Positions 34,424-42,582 of a stretch of 64,000 nt of DNA are shown here, one piece after another; position 1 is the first letter of the stretch; each line of letters opens with the position of its first letter. Below the pieces are notes generated by a model. The model did not search any database. It was given only the letters and a program-made list of their open reading frames with translations, and was not told the DNA's origin. The DNA comes from Cupriavidus consociatus (GTDB lineage: Bacteria; Pseudomonadota; Gammaproteobacteria; Burkholderiales; Burkholderiaceae). Position numbers and translations under genes: made by a program. The DNA is taken from positions 1 to 64,000 of the forward strand of contig NZ_JAGIQA010000031.1 in assembly GCF_017814975.1 (NCBI RefSeq). Reading direction: 5' to 3'.

Positions 34424-34451
34424 TGTGACCGTGAATTAACAATTTCGTTCC
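34424..34451 (-). promoter_or_regulatory. candidate sigma-E-dependent promoter of rpoE
   Basis: Read on the minus strand, GGAACGA (-35) is followed by a spacer ending TTCACGG and then TCACA (-10). The spacer between GAACGA and TCACA is exactly 16 bases, the same as in the sigma-E consensus GAACTT-N16-TCTGA. The implied start lies about 95 bases before the rpoE ATG. Confidence 0.6.
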
Positions 34452-34982
34452 CTAGGCAGCCGTGTCGGGTTGCACCTGCAGTGCAACTCTGGCGGCGCAC
34501 TGCAACCGCCGCGAGAGTTCCAGCGACACAGCTTGCCAGGGAAGGAAGACGGCGCCTGGCAGGCCGGGCGAACGGGCGGAAAGGCGCAAGACAGCGATGC
34601 CGCCCGCCTGCCAGAATCCGCTCACCACAACTTCGTGGCGGCTGCCACCGGGTGCTTCAATACGGACCCGCAGCGGCCCCTTGCCGTCGGGCGCCTGCAG
34701 CAGCGCCGTGCAACACCAGCGCAGGGCACGCATCCATCGGCACCAGTGGCGCACCATCGCCACGCCGGCTGCGACGGGTAGCAATGCCAGCGCGCCATGC
34801 CACCACAGCATGCCGGCAGGGGTGGCGGCAACGGTGTCGGCCAGCACAGACGCGAGCAATACCACCGCAGCCGTTTCACCGGCGCAGAACAACAACAGGG
34901 CCCACCGCAAGGGGTGGACCCTGTCCTGGCGCAGCCCGCGCAGGGCCCGCCTCAACCACGGATCAGACGCGGCGGAAGACAA
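34452..34982 (-). CDS. membrane protein of unknown function between fabF and rpoE
   Basis: This is a 176-residue protein with two hydrophobic segments near the N-terminus (WALLLFCAGETAAVVLLASV and MLWWHGALALLPVAAGVAMV), then a soluble part containing SRHEVVVSGFWQAGGIAVL and ending near LELSRRLQCAARVALQV. The organisation (two helices then a small cytoplasmic domain ending in an R-R-L motif) resembles the YgfX/CptA family, but similarity is weak by eye. No SdhE/CptB partner is adjacent. TTG 34982 overlaps the fabF end by 20 bases, so the start is uncertain. Its place inside the conserved run suggests co-transcription with fabF. Confidence 0.65.
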   Translation of the reverse strand: MSSAASDPWLRRALRGLRQDRVHPLRWALLLFCAGETAAVVLLASVLADTVAATPAGMLWWHGALALLPVAAGVAMVRHWCRWMRALRWCCTALLQAPDGKGPLRVRIEAPGGSRHEVVVSGFWQAGGIAVLRLSARSPGLPGAVFLPWQAVSLELSRRLQCAARVALQVQPDTAA

Positions 34983-36195
34983 GCGTGCCGTTGGTACCGC
35001 CGAAACCGAAGTTGTTCTTCACCGCAACGTCGATCTTCATTTCGCGCGCCGTGTTGGCCACGTAGTCCAGGTCGCATTCCGGATCCTGGTTGTCGATGTT
35101 GATCGTCGGCGGTGACACCTGGTTGTGCACGGCCAGCACGGTGAAGACCGATTCCAGGCCGCCGGCGCCGCCCAGCAGGTGGCCGGTCATCGACTTGGTC
35201 GAGTTCACCACCATCTTGTAGGCCTGGTCGCCGAACGCTGCCTTGATGGCATCGGATTCGTTCTTGTCGCCGAGCGGCGTCGAGGTGCCATGCGCGTTCA
35301 GGTAATGGACCTGGTCCGCATTGATGCCTGCGTCCTTCAGCGCGTTGACCATGCAGCGGCGCGGGCCGTCCATGTTCGGCGCGGTCATGTGGAACGCATC
35401 GCCGCTCATGCCGAAGCCGATCAGCTCGGCATAGATGCGCGCGCCGCGCGCCTTGGCCGACTCGTACTCTTCCAGCATCATCACGCCGGCGCCCTCGCCC
35501 AGCACGAAGCCGTCGCGGTCCTTGTCCCACGGGCGCGAGGCCGCGGCCGGATCGTCGTTACGGGTCGACAGCGCGCGGGCCGCGGCAAAGCCGCCGATAC
35601 CCAGCGGCGACACCGTCGACTCTGCGCCCCCTGCCAGCATGGCATCGGCGTCGCCGGCCTGGATCAGGCGGGCGGCCAGGCCAATGCTGTGCAGGCCGGT
35701 CGTGCACGCGGTCACGGCAGCCAGGTTCGGGCCCTTGATGCCGTGGATGATCGACAGATGGCCGGCAATCATGTTGATGATCGAGCCCGGCACAAAGAAC
35801 GGCGAAATGCGGCGCGGACCGCGTTCGGTCAGCACGGCATGGGTGTCTTCGATCATCGGCAAGCCGCCGATGCCCGAGCCGACCAGCACGCCGATGCGCT
35901 CGGCGTTGGCTTCGGTCACTTCCAGGCCGCTGTCCTTCAGGGCCTGCGTACCCGCGGCGATGCCGTAATGGATAAAGGTATCCATATTGCGGGCTTCCTT
36001 GGCCGGGATGTAGTCCTCGGCATTGAAGCCCTTCACTTCACCGGCGAAGTGCACGGAAAGCGCGGAGTGATCGAATTTGGTGATGGTGGCGATGCCGGAC
36101 TTGCCGGCTACCAGGTTGGCCCAGCCTTCGGCAACCGTGTTTCCGACCGGAGACACAAGGCCAAGCCCAGTGACGACGACGCGACGACGGCTCAC
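34963..36195 (-). CDS. fabF: 3-oxoacyl-ACP synthase II
   Basis: This 410-residue condensing enzyme elongates acyl-ACP in type II fatty acid synthesis and is important for unsaturated chain elongation and thermal control. Start MSRRRVVVTGLGLVSPVGN. The catalytic Cys lies in AAVTACTTGLHSIGLA, and the two His in NAHGTSTPLGDKNESDA and TKSMTGHLLGGAGGLE. It ends NGTLVFRRV. It is separated from acpP by 189 bases containing a strong two-tier hairpin. Confidence 0.97.
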   Translation of the reverse strand: MSRRRVVVTGLGLVSPVGNTVAEGWANLVAGKSGIATITKFDHSALSVHFAGEVKGFNAEDYIPAKEARNMDTFIHYGIAAGTQALKDSGLEVTEANAERIGVLVGSGIGGLPMIEDTHAVLTERGPRRISPFFVPGSIINMIAGHLSIIHGIKGPNLAAVTACTTGLHSIGLAARLIQAGDADAMLAGGAESTVSPLGIGGFAAARALSTRNDDPAAASRPWDKDRDGFVLGEGAGVMMLEEYESAKARGARIYAELIGFGMSGDAFHMTAPNMDGPRRCMVNALKDAGINADQVHYLNAHGTSTPLGDKNESDAIKAAFGDQAYKMVVNSTKSMTGHLLGGAGGLESVFTVLAVHNQVSPPTINIDNQDPECDLDYVANTAREMKIDVAVKNNFGFGGTNGTLVFRRV

Positions 36196-36305
36196 TATGT
36201 TTTCCTACGGGTGCGTGAAGAGGCAACGGAACGACGGATCAGCCTGCTGGCGTGCCACGGCGCGGCGGACAGGCGCGTTCCATTCTGCGTCTTCGAACAG
36301 ACGAA

Positions 36306-36363
36306 AGCCACAGAAAACAGCAAGGCAAGGCCGCGACGGCCCGCCCACCTGCCTTCTGTGGCT
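36306..36363 (-). other. two-tier hairpin between acpP and fabF
   Basis: A perfect 10-bp outer stem (AGCCACAGAA at 36306-36315 with TTCTGTGGCT at 36354-36363) encloses a 38-base loop. The loop contains a second stem, GGCCG-CGA-CGGCC (36329-36341). On the minus strand the outer stem ends in TTTCG, so it is not a full terminator. It is a likely attenuator, processing or stability element on the acpP transcript. Confidence 0.55.
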
Positions 36364-36384
36364 CGGAATTCAGATACGACGGGC

Positions 36385-36624
36385 TCAGGCCTTGACGTGC
36401 GCGGTGGCGTAGTCGATTGCCTGTTGCACGGTCGTGATCTTTTCGGCTTCCTCATCGGGAATTTCCATGCCGAATTCATCTTCCAACGCCATCACGAGTT
36501 CAACCGTGTCCAGCGAGTCCGCACCGAGGTCGTTCACGAACGAGGATTCGTTCTTGATGTCTGCCTCGGCCACGCCAAGCTGTTCTGCCACGATTTTCTT
36601 GACGCGTTGTTCGATATTGTCCAT
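36385..36624 (-). CDS. acpP: acyl carrier protein
   Basis: This 79-residue acidic protein carries growing acyl chains on a 4'-phosphopantetheine arm. The attachment Ser is residue 37 in [18 protein letters not shown]. The sequence [18 protein letters not shown] is typical. The ribosome binding site TGGAGGG is strong, as expected for a very abundant protein, and an extended -10 promoter candidate lies 37 bases upstream. AcpS, which modifies it, is encoded downstream in the same run. Confidence 0.98.
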
Positions 36625-36660
36625 GTAACCCTCCAGGGAAGTTCGACAAAAAGTGGGCGC

Positions 36661-36669
36661 ATTTTAGCA
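36661..36669 (-). promoter_or_regulatory. extended -10 promoter candidate for acpP
   Basis: On the minus strand TGC-TAAAAT forms an extended -10, about 37 bases before the acpP ATG, with a weak -35. This would let acpP be expressed above the level of fabG. Confidence 0.5.
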
Positions 36670-36804
36670 GGTTTGGGACGACAGAAATGCCGCCTGCCAA
36701 GCTTTGCAAGAATCGCGCCCGTTTGGTTCGGAAAACTACGACTTCACCACGGCTTCAAGCAGCTTCTTCCGGCTTCTCACCGAAAAACCGCCACCCAACA
36801 CCGA

Positions 36805-37554
36805 TTAATTCATGTACATCCCGCCGTTCACATGCAGCGTGGTGCCGGTGATGTAGGCGGCTTGCGGACCGGCCAGGAAGGCCACCGCATTGGCGATATC
36901 CTCAGGCTGGCCCAGTCGGCCCAGCGGGATCTGCTGCTTGAGCGATGCATGCTGCTCTTCGGACAGCGCCTTGGTCATGTCGGTATCGATGAAACCGGGC
37001 GCAACGCAGTTGACCGTCACGTTTCGGCTGCCGATCTCGGCGGCCAGCGAGCGAGTCATGCCGGCCACGCCCGCCTTGGCGGCCGAGTAGTTCATCTGGC
37101 CGGGGTTGCCCACCGAGCCGACCACCGAAGTGATATTGATGATGCGGCCCTGGCGGGCCTTCATCATCGGACGCAGCACCGCGCGCGACAGGCGGAAGAC
37201 CGAGGTCAGGTTGGTCTGGATGACCGCGACCCAGTCCTCGTCCTTCATACGCATCGCCAGCTGGTCTTGCGTGATACCCGCATTGTTGACCAGCACGCCG
37301 ATGCCGCCATGGGTCTTCACGATCTCGTCGATCAGGGCATCGCAAGCCGCCGCGTCGTTGACGTTCAGTACTGCGCCCTTGCCCTTCAGGCCTTCGGCGC
37401 CGAAGTATTCGGTGATGCCAGCAGCGCCGGACTCGCTGGTGGCAGTGCCGATCACGGTGGCGCCCTGGCGGGCGAGTTCCAGCGCGATGGCGCGGCCGAT
37501 GCCACGCGAGGCGCCGGTGACCAGCGCAACCTGGTTATCGAGAAGTTTGGTCAT
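36805..37554 (-). CDS. fabG: 3-oxoacyl-ACP reductase
   Basis: This 249-residue short-chain dehydrogenase reduces 3-ketoacyl-ACP with NADPH. The cofactor motif GASRGIGRAIALEL is at residues about 14-27. The catalytic Ser is in NITSVVGSVGNPG and the Tyr/Lys pair in MNYSAAKAGVAGM. It ends TTLHVNGGMYMN. The ATG at 37554 follows AAAGGA by about 10 bases. It lies between fabD and acpP. Confidence 0.97.
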   Translation of the reverse strand: MTKLLDNQVALVTGASRGIGRAIALELARQGATVIGTATSESGAAGITEYFGAEGLKGKGAVLNVNDAAACDALIDEIVKTHGGIGVLVNNAGITQDQLAMRMKDEDWVAVIQTNLTSVFRLSRAVLRPMMKARQGRIINITSVVGSVGNPGQMNYSAAKAGVAGMTRSLAAEIGSRNVTVNCVAPGFIDTDMTKALSEEQHASLKQQIPLGRLGQPEDIANAVAFLAGPQAAYITGTTLHVNGGMYMN

Positions 37555-37601
37555 GCAGAATGTCCTTTCGTGCTCTTTTGTCCTGGGCTGACTTCCCTGG
37601 C

Positions 37602-38531
37602 TCACTTCAACAGGGCCAGCGTGTCCTGCAGCGAGGCCGGATCGAAGATCGCGCCGCCGGTCAGGTTGCCGTCGATGCGCTTGGTCATGCCGGCCAGTAC
37701 CTTGCCCGGGCCGCATTCGATCACATGCGTGACGCCTTCGGCAGCCATTTTCTGCACGCACTCGACCCAGCGCACCGGCGCCGCGGCCTGGCGCACCAGC
37801 GCGTCCTTGATCGCTTCCGGATCATTGACGATCGCAACGTCGACGTTGTTCACCAGCGGAATCGACGGCGACGAGAACGGCAGCGCGGCCATCCGCTCGC
37901 GCAGGCGGTCCGAAGCGGGCTTGAGCAGCGATGAGTGGAACGGCGCCGACACCGGCAGCGGCAGCGCTCGCTTGGCCCCCTTGGCCTTGGCGATCTCGCA
38001 TGCTTTCTCGACCGCACCCTTGTGGCCGGCAATCACGACCTGCGACGGGGCGTTGAAGTTGACGGCTTCGACCACGCCGGCGGCAGCCGCCTCGGCGCAC
38101 GCGGCACGGACGTCGTCATCGGACAAGCCCAGGATCGCGGCCATGCCGCCCTCGCCCACCGGTACGGCTTCCTGCATGGCCTGCGCGCGGAAACGCACCA
38201 GCGGCACCGCGTCGGCAAACGGGATCACGCCCGCGGCCACCAGCGCCGAGTACTCGCCCAGGCTGTGGCCGGCCACCAGCGCCGGCGCCGGGCCACCGGC
38301 GTCCAGCCACGCTCGGTAGACCGCCACGGCGGCGGTCAGCATCACCGGCTGGGTATTGGTGGTCAGGTTCAGTTCTTCGGCGGGACCTTCGGCGATCAGG
38401 CGGCCGAGGTCCTGGCCCAGCGCGGCCGAGGCTTCTTCCACCGTGGCGCGCACGACTGCGTTATCCGCGAAGGCATTGAGCATGCCGACCGACTGCGAAC
38501 CCTGGCCGGGAAATACGAAAGCGAATTTCAT
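37602..38531 (-). CDS. fabD: malonyl-CoA:ACP transacylase
   Basis: This 309-residue enzyme loads malonyl groups onto ACP. It begins MKFAFVFPGQGSQSVGMLNAF, with the oxyanion-hole Gln. The nucleophile Ser lies in VAGHSLGEYSALVAAG, and the Arg that binds the malonyl carboxylate is in VRFRAQAMQEAVP. The ATG 38531 start gives the standard length. It sits between fabH and fabG on the same strand. Confidence 0.97.
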   Translation of the reverse strand: MKFAFVFPGQGSQSVGMLNAFADNAVVRATVEEASAALGQDLGRLIAEGPAEELNLTTNTQPVMLTAAVAVYRAWLDAGGPAPALVAGHSLGEYSALVAAGVIPFADAVPLVRFRAQAMQEAVPVGEGGMAAILGLSDDDVRAACAEAAAAGVVEAVNFNAPSQVVIAGHKGAVEKACEIAKAKGAKRALPLPVSAPFHSSLLKPASDRLRERMAALPFSSPSIPLVNNVDVAIVNDPEAIKDALVRQAAAPVRWVECVQKMAAEGVTHVIECGPGKVLAGMTKRIDGNLTGGAIFDPASLQDTLALLK

Positions 38532-38607
38532 CGGATTGGAACCCTTTATGGAACGGGAAGCCGGCGCGGCGGCACGCGGCTTGGCGCGCACCAGGCACCG
38601 GCCGCGA

Positions 38608-39588
38608 TTACATGCGCAGCAGCACCGCGCCCCAGGTGAAGCCGCCGCCGACGCCTTCCATCAGCACGGTCTGGCCTGGGCGGATGCGGCCGTCGCGCAC
38701 GGCGACGTCGAGCGCGAGCGGGATCGACGCAGCCGAGGTGTTGCCGTGCTCGTGCACGGTGGCAACCATGCGCTCGGCGGGCAAGCCCAGCTTTTTGGCC
38801 GTGCCCTGCATGATGCGGATATTGGCCTGGTGCGGGATCAGCCAGTCGATCTGCTCGGGCTGCATGGCCGCCAGTTCCATGGCTTCGCGGGCAACCTTGT
38901 CGAGCACGGTCACGGCAAGCTTGAACACGGCCTGGCCGTCCATGTGCAGGAATGCGTTGCCGGTGATATTGCCGCCCGAGACATTGCCTGGCACGCACAG
39001 GATGTCGACGTGGCTGCCATCCGAGTGCATGGCGCTCGACAGGATGCCGGGCTCTTCCGAGGCGGTCAGCACCACGGCGCCGGCGCCGTCGCCGAACAGC
39101 ACGCAGGTAGTACGGTCGTTGAAATCCAGGATGCGCGAGAACACTTCAGTGCCGATCACCAGCACATTGCGGTGCGAACCGCTGCGGATGAACTTATCGG
39201 CCGTGGCGAGCGCATAGACAAAACCCGAGCACACCGCCTGCAGGTCGAACGCCGCGCAGTGGTTGGTGATGCCCAGCTTCTGCTGCACCATGCAGGCGGT
39301 GCTGGGGAAGACGAAGTCAGGCGTGGACGTGGCGACGATGATCAGGTCGATGCTCTGCCGGTCGATGCCGGCGGCTTCGATGGCCTGCTCCGCGGCCTTG
39401 ACCGCCAGGTCGCTACTGGTCACCTCGGGCTCCGCCCAGTGGCGCGCCGAGATGCCGCTGCGCGAGACGATCCACTCGTCGCTGGTCTCGATGCCCTTTT
39501 CGGCAAGCTGCGCCGCCAGATCATGGTTGGTCACGCGCCGCGGGGGCAGGTAGCTCCCGGTACCGATGATTTTTGCGTACTTGGTCAT
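38608..39588 (-). CDS. fabH: 3-oxoacyl-ACP synthase III
   Basis: This 326-residue enzyme starts fatty acid synthesis by condensing acetyl-CoA with malonyl-ACP. The catalytic Cys is in FDLQAVCSGFVYALA, His in DWLIPHQANIRIM and Asn in VHEHGNTSAASIPLAL, so the Cys-His-Asn triad is intact. It begins MTKYAKIIGTGSYLPPRRVT. It lies 52 bases after plsX on the same strand. Confidence 0.97.
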   Translation of the reverse strand: MTKYAKIIGTGSYLPPRRVTNHDLAAQLAEKGIETSDEWIVSRSGISARHWAEPEVTSSDLAVKAAEQAIEAAGIDRQSIDLIIVATSTPDFVFPSTACMVQQKLGITNHCAAFDLQAVCSGFVYALATADKFIRSGSHRNVLVIGTEVFSRILDFNDRTTCVLFGDGAGAVVLTASEEPGILSSAMHSDGSHVDILCVPGNVSGGNITGNAFLHMDGQAVFKLAVTVLDKVAREAMELAAMQPEQIDWLIPHQANIRIMQGTAKKLGLPAERMVATVHEHGNTSAASIPLALDVAVRDGRIRPGQTVLMEGVGGGFTWGAVLLRM

Positions 39589-39640
39589 GTAGTGTCGGAT
39601 CGTATGGACCGCAGTTCCCGCTGGCTGGCGCGCTAGGCGC

Positions 39641-40720
39641 TCAGGCGGCGTGGGTACTGGGATGCGCGCTGGGCGCGTCTGTCTCCGGGGCGGTCTGCGC
39701 CACGCCAGCGGCGCTGGACTTATCGGCGAAAGCCCGTGCGATACGGGGAATCACGCCATTCTTGGCGGCATCATACCCGCGTTTGATAGCCCACTCAAAA
39801 GAATGGGCATCGGCCGAACCGTGGCTCTTGATCACCAGGCCGCGCAGGCCCAGCAGCGACGCACCGTTGTAGCGCGCCGGGTCAAGCCGCTTGGCGAGCC
39901 GCGACAGCACCGGCATGGCCACCGCCGCGAGCAGCTTGGTGAACCACGAGCGGGTGAATTCTTCCTTGATCATGCCGCCGATCATCTTGGCGAGGCCCTC
40001 GGTGCTCTTGAGTGCCACATTGCCGACAAAGCCGTCGCAGACGACGATATCGGTCGTTCCCTTGAAGATGTCGTTGCCTTCCACGTTGCCGTAGAAATTG
40101 AGCTCGGAAGCGCGCAACAGCTCGCCGGCGCGCTTGACCACCTCGTTGCCCTTGATGACCTCCTCGCCGATATTCAGCAGGCCGACGGTCGGGCGGTCCT
40201 TGTGGTCCACCACTGCCACCATGGCCTCGGCCATGCGGGCAAACTGCAACAGGTGTTCGGGCTCACAGTCGGCGTTGGCGCCGAGGTCCAGCACGGTGGT
40301 GCCCCAGCCTTCCTGGTTCGGGATGGTGGTGGCGATGGCCGGCCGCTCGATGCCTTCGAGCGTTTTCAGCACATAGCGCGATACCGCCATCAGCGCGCCG
40401 GTATTGCCGGCGGAGATGCAGGCACCGGCATGGCCTTCCTTGACCTGGGTGACGGCCACGCGCATCGAAGAATCCTTCTTCTTGCGCAGCGCCACCTCGA
40501 CCGGGTCATCCATGGTGATGACCTCGGTGGCCTCGACGATGCTCACACGGGGATGATCCAGCGCATGCAGCTTTTTCAGCTGCGTGCGGATGGCTTCCGA
40601 CAGGCCCACCAGCACCATTTCGGCATCGTCGTGGCGGGATAGAAAACTGATCGCCGCGGGCACGGTCACGGACACGCCGTGGTCGCCGCCCATGCAGTCG
40701 ATAGCGATTTTGATCGTCAT
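39641..40720 (-). CDS. plsX: phosphate acyltransferase PlsX
   Basis: This 359-residue peripheral membrane enzyme makes acyl-phosphate from acyl-ACP for phospholipid synthesis with PlsY. Start MTIKIAIDCMGGDHGVSVTV. Other features are ACISAGNTGALMAVSRYVLK and FVGNVALKSTEGLAKMIGG. The C-terminal 35 residues (DKSSAAGVAQTAPETDAPSA) form an Ala/Pro-rich tail longer than in many relatives. It is separated from rpmF by a bidirectional terminator, so it may have its own promoter. Confidence 0.95.
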   Translation of the reverse strand: MTIKIAIDCMGGDHGVSVTVPAAISFLSRHDDAEMVLVGLSEAIRTQLKKLHALDHPRVSIVEATEVITMDDPVEVALRKKKDSSMRVAVTQVKEGHAGACISAGNTGALMAVSRYVLKTLEGIERPAIATTIPNQEGWGTTVLDLGANADCEPEHLLQFARMAEAMVAVVDHKDRPTVGLLNIGEEVIKGNEVVKRAGELLRASELNFYGNVEGNDIFKGTTDIVVCDGFVGNVALKSTEGLAKMIGGMIKEEFTRSWFTKLLAAVAMPVLSRLAKRLDPARYNGASLLGLRGLVIKSHGSADAHSFEWAIKRGYDAAKNGVIPRIARAFADKSSAAGVAQTAPETDAPSAHPSTHAA

Positions 40721-40783
40721 TGTTCCTGGTACGGATAGCGCGGCAGCGCACACCACGCCCGGCGGTTATCCCGAGCGCCCAAC

Positions 40784-40814
40784 AAAAAAGCGGCAACGAT
40801 CTTGCCGCTTTTTT
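40784..40814. terminator. bidirectional terminator between rpmF and plsX
   Basis: A 13-bp stem (A6-GCGGCAA / TTGCCGC-T6) has loop CGATC. A runs and T runs on both sides allow termination in either direction. It separates yceD-rpmF from the plsX-fab genes. Confidence 0.92.
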
Positions 40815-40883
40815 GTGTCTGACCGTCTTGTGTCCGACTTACAGGCATGCGCGAGCGAGACGCAATGTCACGCCACGAAGCTA

Positions 40884-41063
40884 TCAGTCGTTCTTGGTCT
40901 TGATGACCTTGCGGCCACGGTAGTAGCCGTTCGGGCTGACGTGGTGACGCAGGTGGGTTTCGCCGGTGGTCGGCTCGACGGCCAGCGGGGCGACCGTCAG
41001 GTGGTCGTGCGAACGATGCATGCCGCGCTTGGACGGCGACTTCTTGTTCTGTTGAACAGCCAT
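40884..41063 (-). CDS. rpmF: 50S ribosomal protein L32
   Basis: This 59-residue basic protein begins MAVQQNKKSPSKRGMHRSHD and contains HHVSPNGYYRGRKVIKTKND at its end, the usual L32 pattern without the zinc cysteines. The ATG is at 41063, preceded by GAAGGAG. It follows yceD on the same strand, the classical yceD-rpmF pair, and precedes plsX. It is encoded in a short frame and easily missed. Confidence 0.97.
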   Translation of the reverse strand: MAVQQNKKSPSKRGMHRSHDHLTVAPLAVEPTTGETHLRHHVSPNGYYRGRKVIKTKND

Positions 41064-41180
41064 GATGACTCCTTCGAGAATTTTTCAATATTAACACACG
41101 CATCCCGCCCAAGGCGTAGCCGGGGCCCGGCCGGATGCTTCAACTACCACCTGCGGAACACGCCGTCGGCCCGGTTGGCC

Positions 41181-41771
41181 TCAGTGCTTGTTCTTCAGGC
41201 CGGCCAGCGCCGCAAAGGGCGAAGGCCGCTTTTCTTCCTCTGGCTCAGCCTCGGGCTGGGCCTCGCCGTCCGTGCCGGTCACGAGGCTTTCGTGCACCGA
41301 CGGGCAGGCGTCATGCTTGGGGGCCACCGGCAGCGCCAGCAGCACTTCATCTTCAATCAATTCCAGCAGCGAAAAGCGCTTGGAGCCGGCGATCACGTCG
41401 ACTTCGTCGTCGTCCATCGGTGCGGCGTCGGCTGCCTCTTCGCTCTCCACCACCTCGAAGCGCGTAGCCGTATCGATCGGCTCGGCATAAGGCGCCAGGC
41501 AGCGCTGGCAATCCAGCCACATCCGGCCCTTGATGGTCACATCGAGGAACAGTCGCCGCGCCACCGGGGCGCCCGGCTCGGCCGCCTCTTCGCGCACGAA
41601 GCCGGTAGCCGTATAGGCAAGCGTCTCTTCGGGGGCCGAGGCTGGCGCTTGCGCAGCGGTCTCGGCTAAGATGCGCGGCAAATCCCGCACCGCCACGTCG
41701 CCGCTCAGGCTTTCGCTCTTGCGGCAGAACGCGAAGAGATCAAGCGCGCGCAGGTCAATAGGCTGGGTCAT
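41181..41771 (-). CDS. yceD: YceD/DUF177 family protein, 23S rRNA accumulation factor
   Basis: This is a 196-residue protein. The central DVTIKGRMWLDCQRCLAPYA with CxxC and the later KHDACP are typical of the YceD (DUF177) family, needed for normal 23S rRNA levels in E. coli and plants. The C-terminus is acidic and ends in SPFAALAGLKNKH, the conserved tail. The ATG at 41771 (MTQPIDLRALDLFAF) fits. It lies directly upstream of rpmF and is divergent from maf. Confidence 0.92.
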   Translation of the reverse strand: MTQPIDLRALDLFAFCRKSESLSGDVAVRDLPRILAETAAQAPASAPEETLAYTATGFVREEAAEPGAPVARRLFLDVTIKGRMWLDCQRCLAPYAEPIDTATRFEVVESEEAADAAPMDDDEVDVIAGSKRFSLLELIEDEVLLALPVAPKHDACPSVHESLVTGTDGEAQPEAEPEEEKRPSPFAALAGLKNKH

Positions 41772-41966
41772 GTGCGTGGCTCCCGTCGTATTGCAATGAC
41801 TGGCTCGCCACACCCCACGCCTGCGCTGACAGCGGCCGCTCACCTTGGCGGCACAGCGCCCAAGTGCGGATGCGGCAAAGCGCGCGATTATACGACGTAA
41901 ACCTTGTGGAGGTCAAAGGTCTTGCCAGTCAAACCTTGCCTCATTCCTGTTACGCTTCAATCACTT

Positions 41967-42566
41967 ATGCATCAAGAACCCCTCCCCAGGCTGATCCTCG
42001 GCTCCGGCTCGCCCTACCGCCGCGAGTTGCTCGAGCGGCTGCACATCCCCTTCGAAGTAGCCATCCCGGACATCGACGAAACCCCGCTCGCCGGAGAAGC
42101 GCCGGAGGCTACCGCCCTGCGCCTGTCGCAGCGCAAGGCCGAGGCCATTGCCGCACGGCACCCCGGTGCGCTGGTGATCGGCTCGGACCAGGTGCTGACG
42201 CTGGACGGGGCGCAGATGGGAAAGCCCGGCACGCACGACAAGGCCGTCGCGCAGCTGCGCCGCATGCGCGGGCGCACCGCCACCTTTCATTCGGCTTTGT
42301 GCCTGCTGGACGGGCGCAGCGGCAACGCGCAACTGGCCGACGTACAGACGCGCGTGACCATGCGCGACCTGAGCGACGCCGAGATCGAAGCCTACCTGCA
42401 GCTGGAACGTCCCTATGACGTGGCGGGCAGCGCCAAGTCCGAAGGGCTCGGCATCACGCTGCTCGCGCGCGTCGAGTCCGACGACCCCACGGCGCTGGTC
42501 GGGCTGCCGCTGATCGCGCTGACCGGCATGCTGCGCCAGGCGGGCTACCCGCTGCTCGCGGCATGA
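41967..42566 (+). CDS. maf: Maf-family nucleotide pyrophosphatase (YceF-like)
   Basis: This 199-residue protein hydrolyses non-canonical nucleoside triphosphates. Start MHQEPLPRLILGSGSPYRRE has the Maf N-terminal signature SGSPYRRELL, and VIGSDQVLTLDG and YDVAGSAKSEGLG carry further conserved residues. The subgroup resembles YceF, which acts on m7GTP; that is an inference from overall similarity. It is divergent from yceD, as in enterobacteria. ATG 41967 was chosen over further upstream in-frame starts because it gives the standard length. Confidence 0.94.
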   Translation: MHQEPLPRLILGSGSPYRRELLERLHIPFEVAIPDIDETPLAGEAPEATALRLSQRKAEAIAARHPGALVIGSDQVLTLDGAQMGKPGTHDKAVAQLRRMRGRTATFHSALCLLDGRSGNAQLADVQTRVTMRDLSDAEIEAYLQLERPYDVAGSAKSEGLGITLLARVESDDPTALVGLPLIALTGMLRQAGYPLLAA

Positions 42567-42582
42567 CGCATCGGAGCCAACC

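Noticed and set aside
34452..34982. Toxin-antitoxin call for the membrane protein (CptA/YgfX toxin)
   Set aside because: Similarity to YgfX is weak by eye and no SdhE/CptB partner gene is adjacent, so a toxin role is not supported.
35125..38319. Plus-strand open frame of over 1000 codons across fabF, acpP, fabG and fabD
   Set aside because: It crosses four well-identified minus-strand genes and intergenic gaps, and has no recognisable protein features.
21584..41063. Possible horizontally acquired cluster because of its length
   Set aside because: All members are core genes in conserved order with composition like the rest of the window, and no mobility genes or direct repeats were found at the ends.
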